Shown here: positions 62,858-64,000 of the stretch, piece after piece | Layout: each line of letters opens with the position of its first letter | Position numbering within the stretch: position 1 is the stretch's first letter | Assembly: GCA_004026145.2 (NCBI GenBank) | Contig: CP034977.1 | Span: forward strand, 95,043-159,042 | Length of the DNA: 64,000 nt | Reading direction: 5' to 3' | From: Takifugu bimaculatus | Lineage: Eukaryota; Chordata; Actinopteri; Tetraodontiformes; Tetraodontidae | The notes under the pieces: generated by a model | The model's input: the letters and a program-made list of their open reading frames with translations, nothing else | Database searches by the model: none | Told to the model about the DNA's origin: nothing | Made by a program: the position numbers and the translations under genes

Positions 62858-64000
62858 ACAATAGTAAACAAAAAGAACAATTTTGTGTAATTATAATACA
62901 ATATTATATGTACCTGTTACATATAACTTGTGGAGATTTGGCTGCTCCTGTTTGTTCTACATTTAGATATTCTGTCCAAATATTTCTTGGAGTCTTTAAA
63001 GGAGACATCCGCTGTCCAAAGTGATAAATAATTCATTTCAGAAACATCAATAATATTTATTCCAGCTCTCGTGTGCTGAACAGAACAGAACAAGTGGAAC
63101 TAATCAGTGGATACATGCTTGCCCACACAGTTTGAATAGAGTGTTGAGTCAAGATGCTCAGTCTGAGTGAATTCTCTGATAGAGAGTCCTGCCACCTGTT
63201 TGCCCCCCCCAACACACACATGCACACACACACACGCCTCTTCTCCATCTCTTCACTGCTCAGTGAGGCACAAGATGAAGTACTTTACATCTTAGTGATC
63301 CTCCTACACCCGCTCATCATTCTTCATAATACCTTCCAACGTCTGCAGCCCCCATCCACCCCCCCCCCGCCCCCATCCCACACCCCAGTAATCGGCTAAG
63401 CAAAATGAGCAATGCCCCGATCTTTCTGCCAACGCCCCCCCGACAGCAGAAGTGCTTCATTTTAATACTGCGCTGACAGTGATGAGTCGAGGAGACGGCC
63501 CTCCCCCATCCCCGCCCCGAAACGTGAGATTTGCTCCAGACCCGCTCTCAGCACGGCGAGACGACTTGACAGGTCCAACGCTGGCTTAAGTTACTAGAAC
63601 GAAGGTAATTCAGTTTGAGAATGTTGGATTTGTCTTGGAGACCACTCATAGGTAGACAAAGATGGACTCAACTATTTACACCTTTGGACCCTGAATTTTC
63701 AGGCTTCAGTCCATATTTTTCCACCTTATCGTTGCAGGCGTCTCCTCCTGTCACCCGCGACCTCATTTCCCCACAGGGAGATAAATTTGATTTAAATAAC
63801 AATAACATTTGATGTAAAATATTTTGGAAAGTATCAGCACTGGATTTTTGTAAAGAAGCTGATCTGGCTGTATAGGAAGGAACGTGTCATGTCAAAGGTC
63901 CACAAGGGTTCCAATTTTGGTCTATACTTTAATTAAATTTGCACTAGTGAAACAACAATGTTCTGCTAGAGGTGATAGAGGTGGGGTTCTCTTTGGGCGT
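62858..64000. other. Right-hand end, no gene seen
   Basis: AT-rich sequence, then a C-rich stretch with a (CA)n run at about 63211-63234 and C homopolymers at 63204-63210 and 63359-63368. No coding motif. Confidence 0.55.

Noticed and set aside
1..64000. CRISPR arrays, prophage, bacterial operons, rRNA or intact tRNA genes
   Set aside because: No regular spaced repeats, no bacterial gene organisation and no complete tRNA fold seen; the window is vertebrate.

Overview
This is a eukaryotic, vertebrate window, most likely from a teleost fish. The genes are built of small exons with GT/AG introns, many only 80-600 bp long. Four protein-coding loci lie in the first 26.5 kb, and the remaining 37 kb is almost gene-free. 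The species cannot be named from the sequence alone.

Layout. (1) About 1-6600, plus strand: the 3' part of a large nectin/PVR-like immunoglobulin-superfamily receptor, open at the left edge, with two tandem Ig modules, one membrane segment and a short tail carrying an ITIM-like tyrosine. (2) 6826-9359, minus strand: rrp8, a nucleolar rRNA methyltransferase, tail-to-tail with the receptor gene. (3) About 10380-18450, plus strand: ilk, the integrin-linked pseudokinase, complete at 452 codons and head-to-head with rrp8. Its intron 2 holds a 749-bp pogo/Tigger-type DNA transposon that keeps the tail of a transposase with a PCNA-binding (PIP) motif. (4) About 19640-26550, plus strand: apbb1 (Fe65), with a WW domain, two PTB domains, a 6-nt microexon and a 2.2-kb 3'UTR. 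(5) About 26550-64000: no recognisable intact gene. It holds microsatellites, many G/C homopolymers, ATTA-rich blocks that look like conserved non-coding elements, one decayed coding remnant (54193-54924, minus), a tRNA-SINE-like scrap and a small rearranged repeat near 62.4-62.9 kb.

Functional links. ILK is an adhesion scaffold at integrins, RRP8 acts in nucleolar rRNA modification and silencing, and APBB1 is an adaptor for the APP intracellular domain. They form no operon-like unit. The rrp8-ilk head-to-head pair matches the human arrangement on 11p15, but taf10, which follows ILK in human, is missing and apbb1 takes its place.

A point that affects every gene model: four coding exons (two in the receptor gene, one in rrp8, one in apbb1) each need exactly one base skipped to stay in frame. 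Because rrp8 and apbb1 are conserved genes, single-base insertion errors in this sequence are the simplest explanation. I found no convincing new biological system. The best leads are the modular receptor with a relocated Ig cysteine, the decayed coding remnant, and the transposon with its PIP box.
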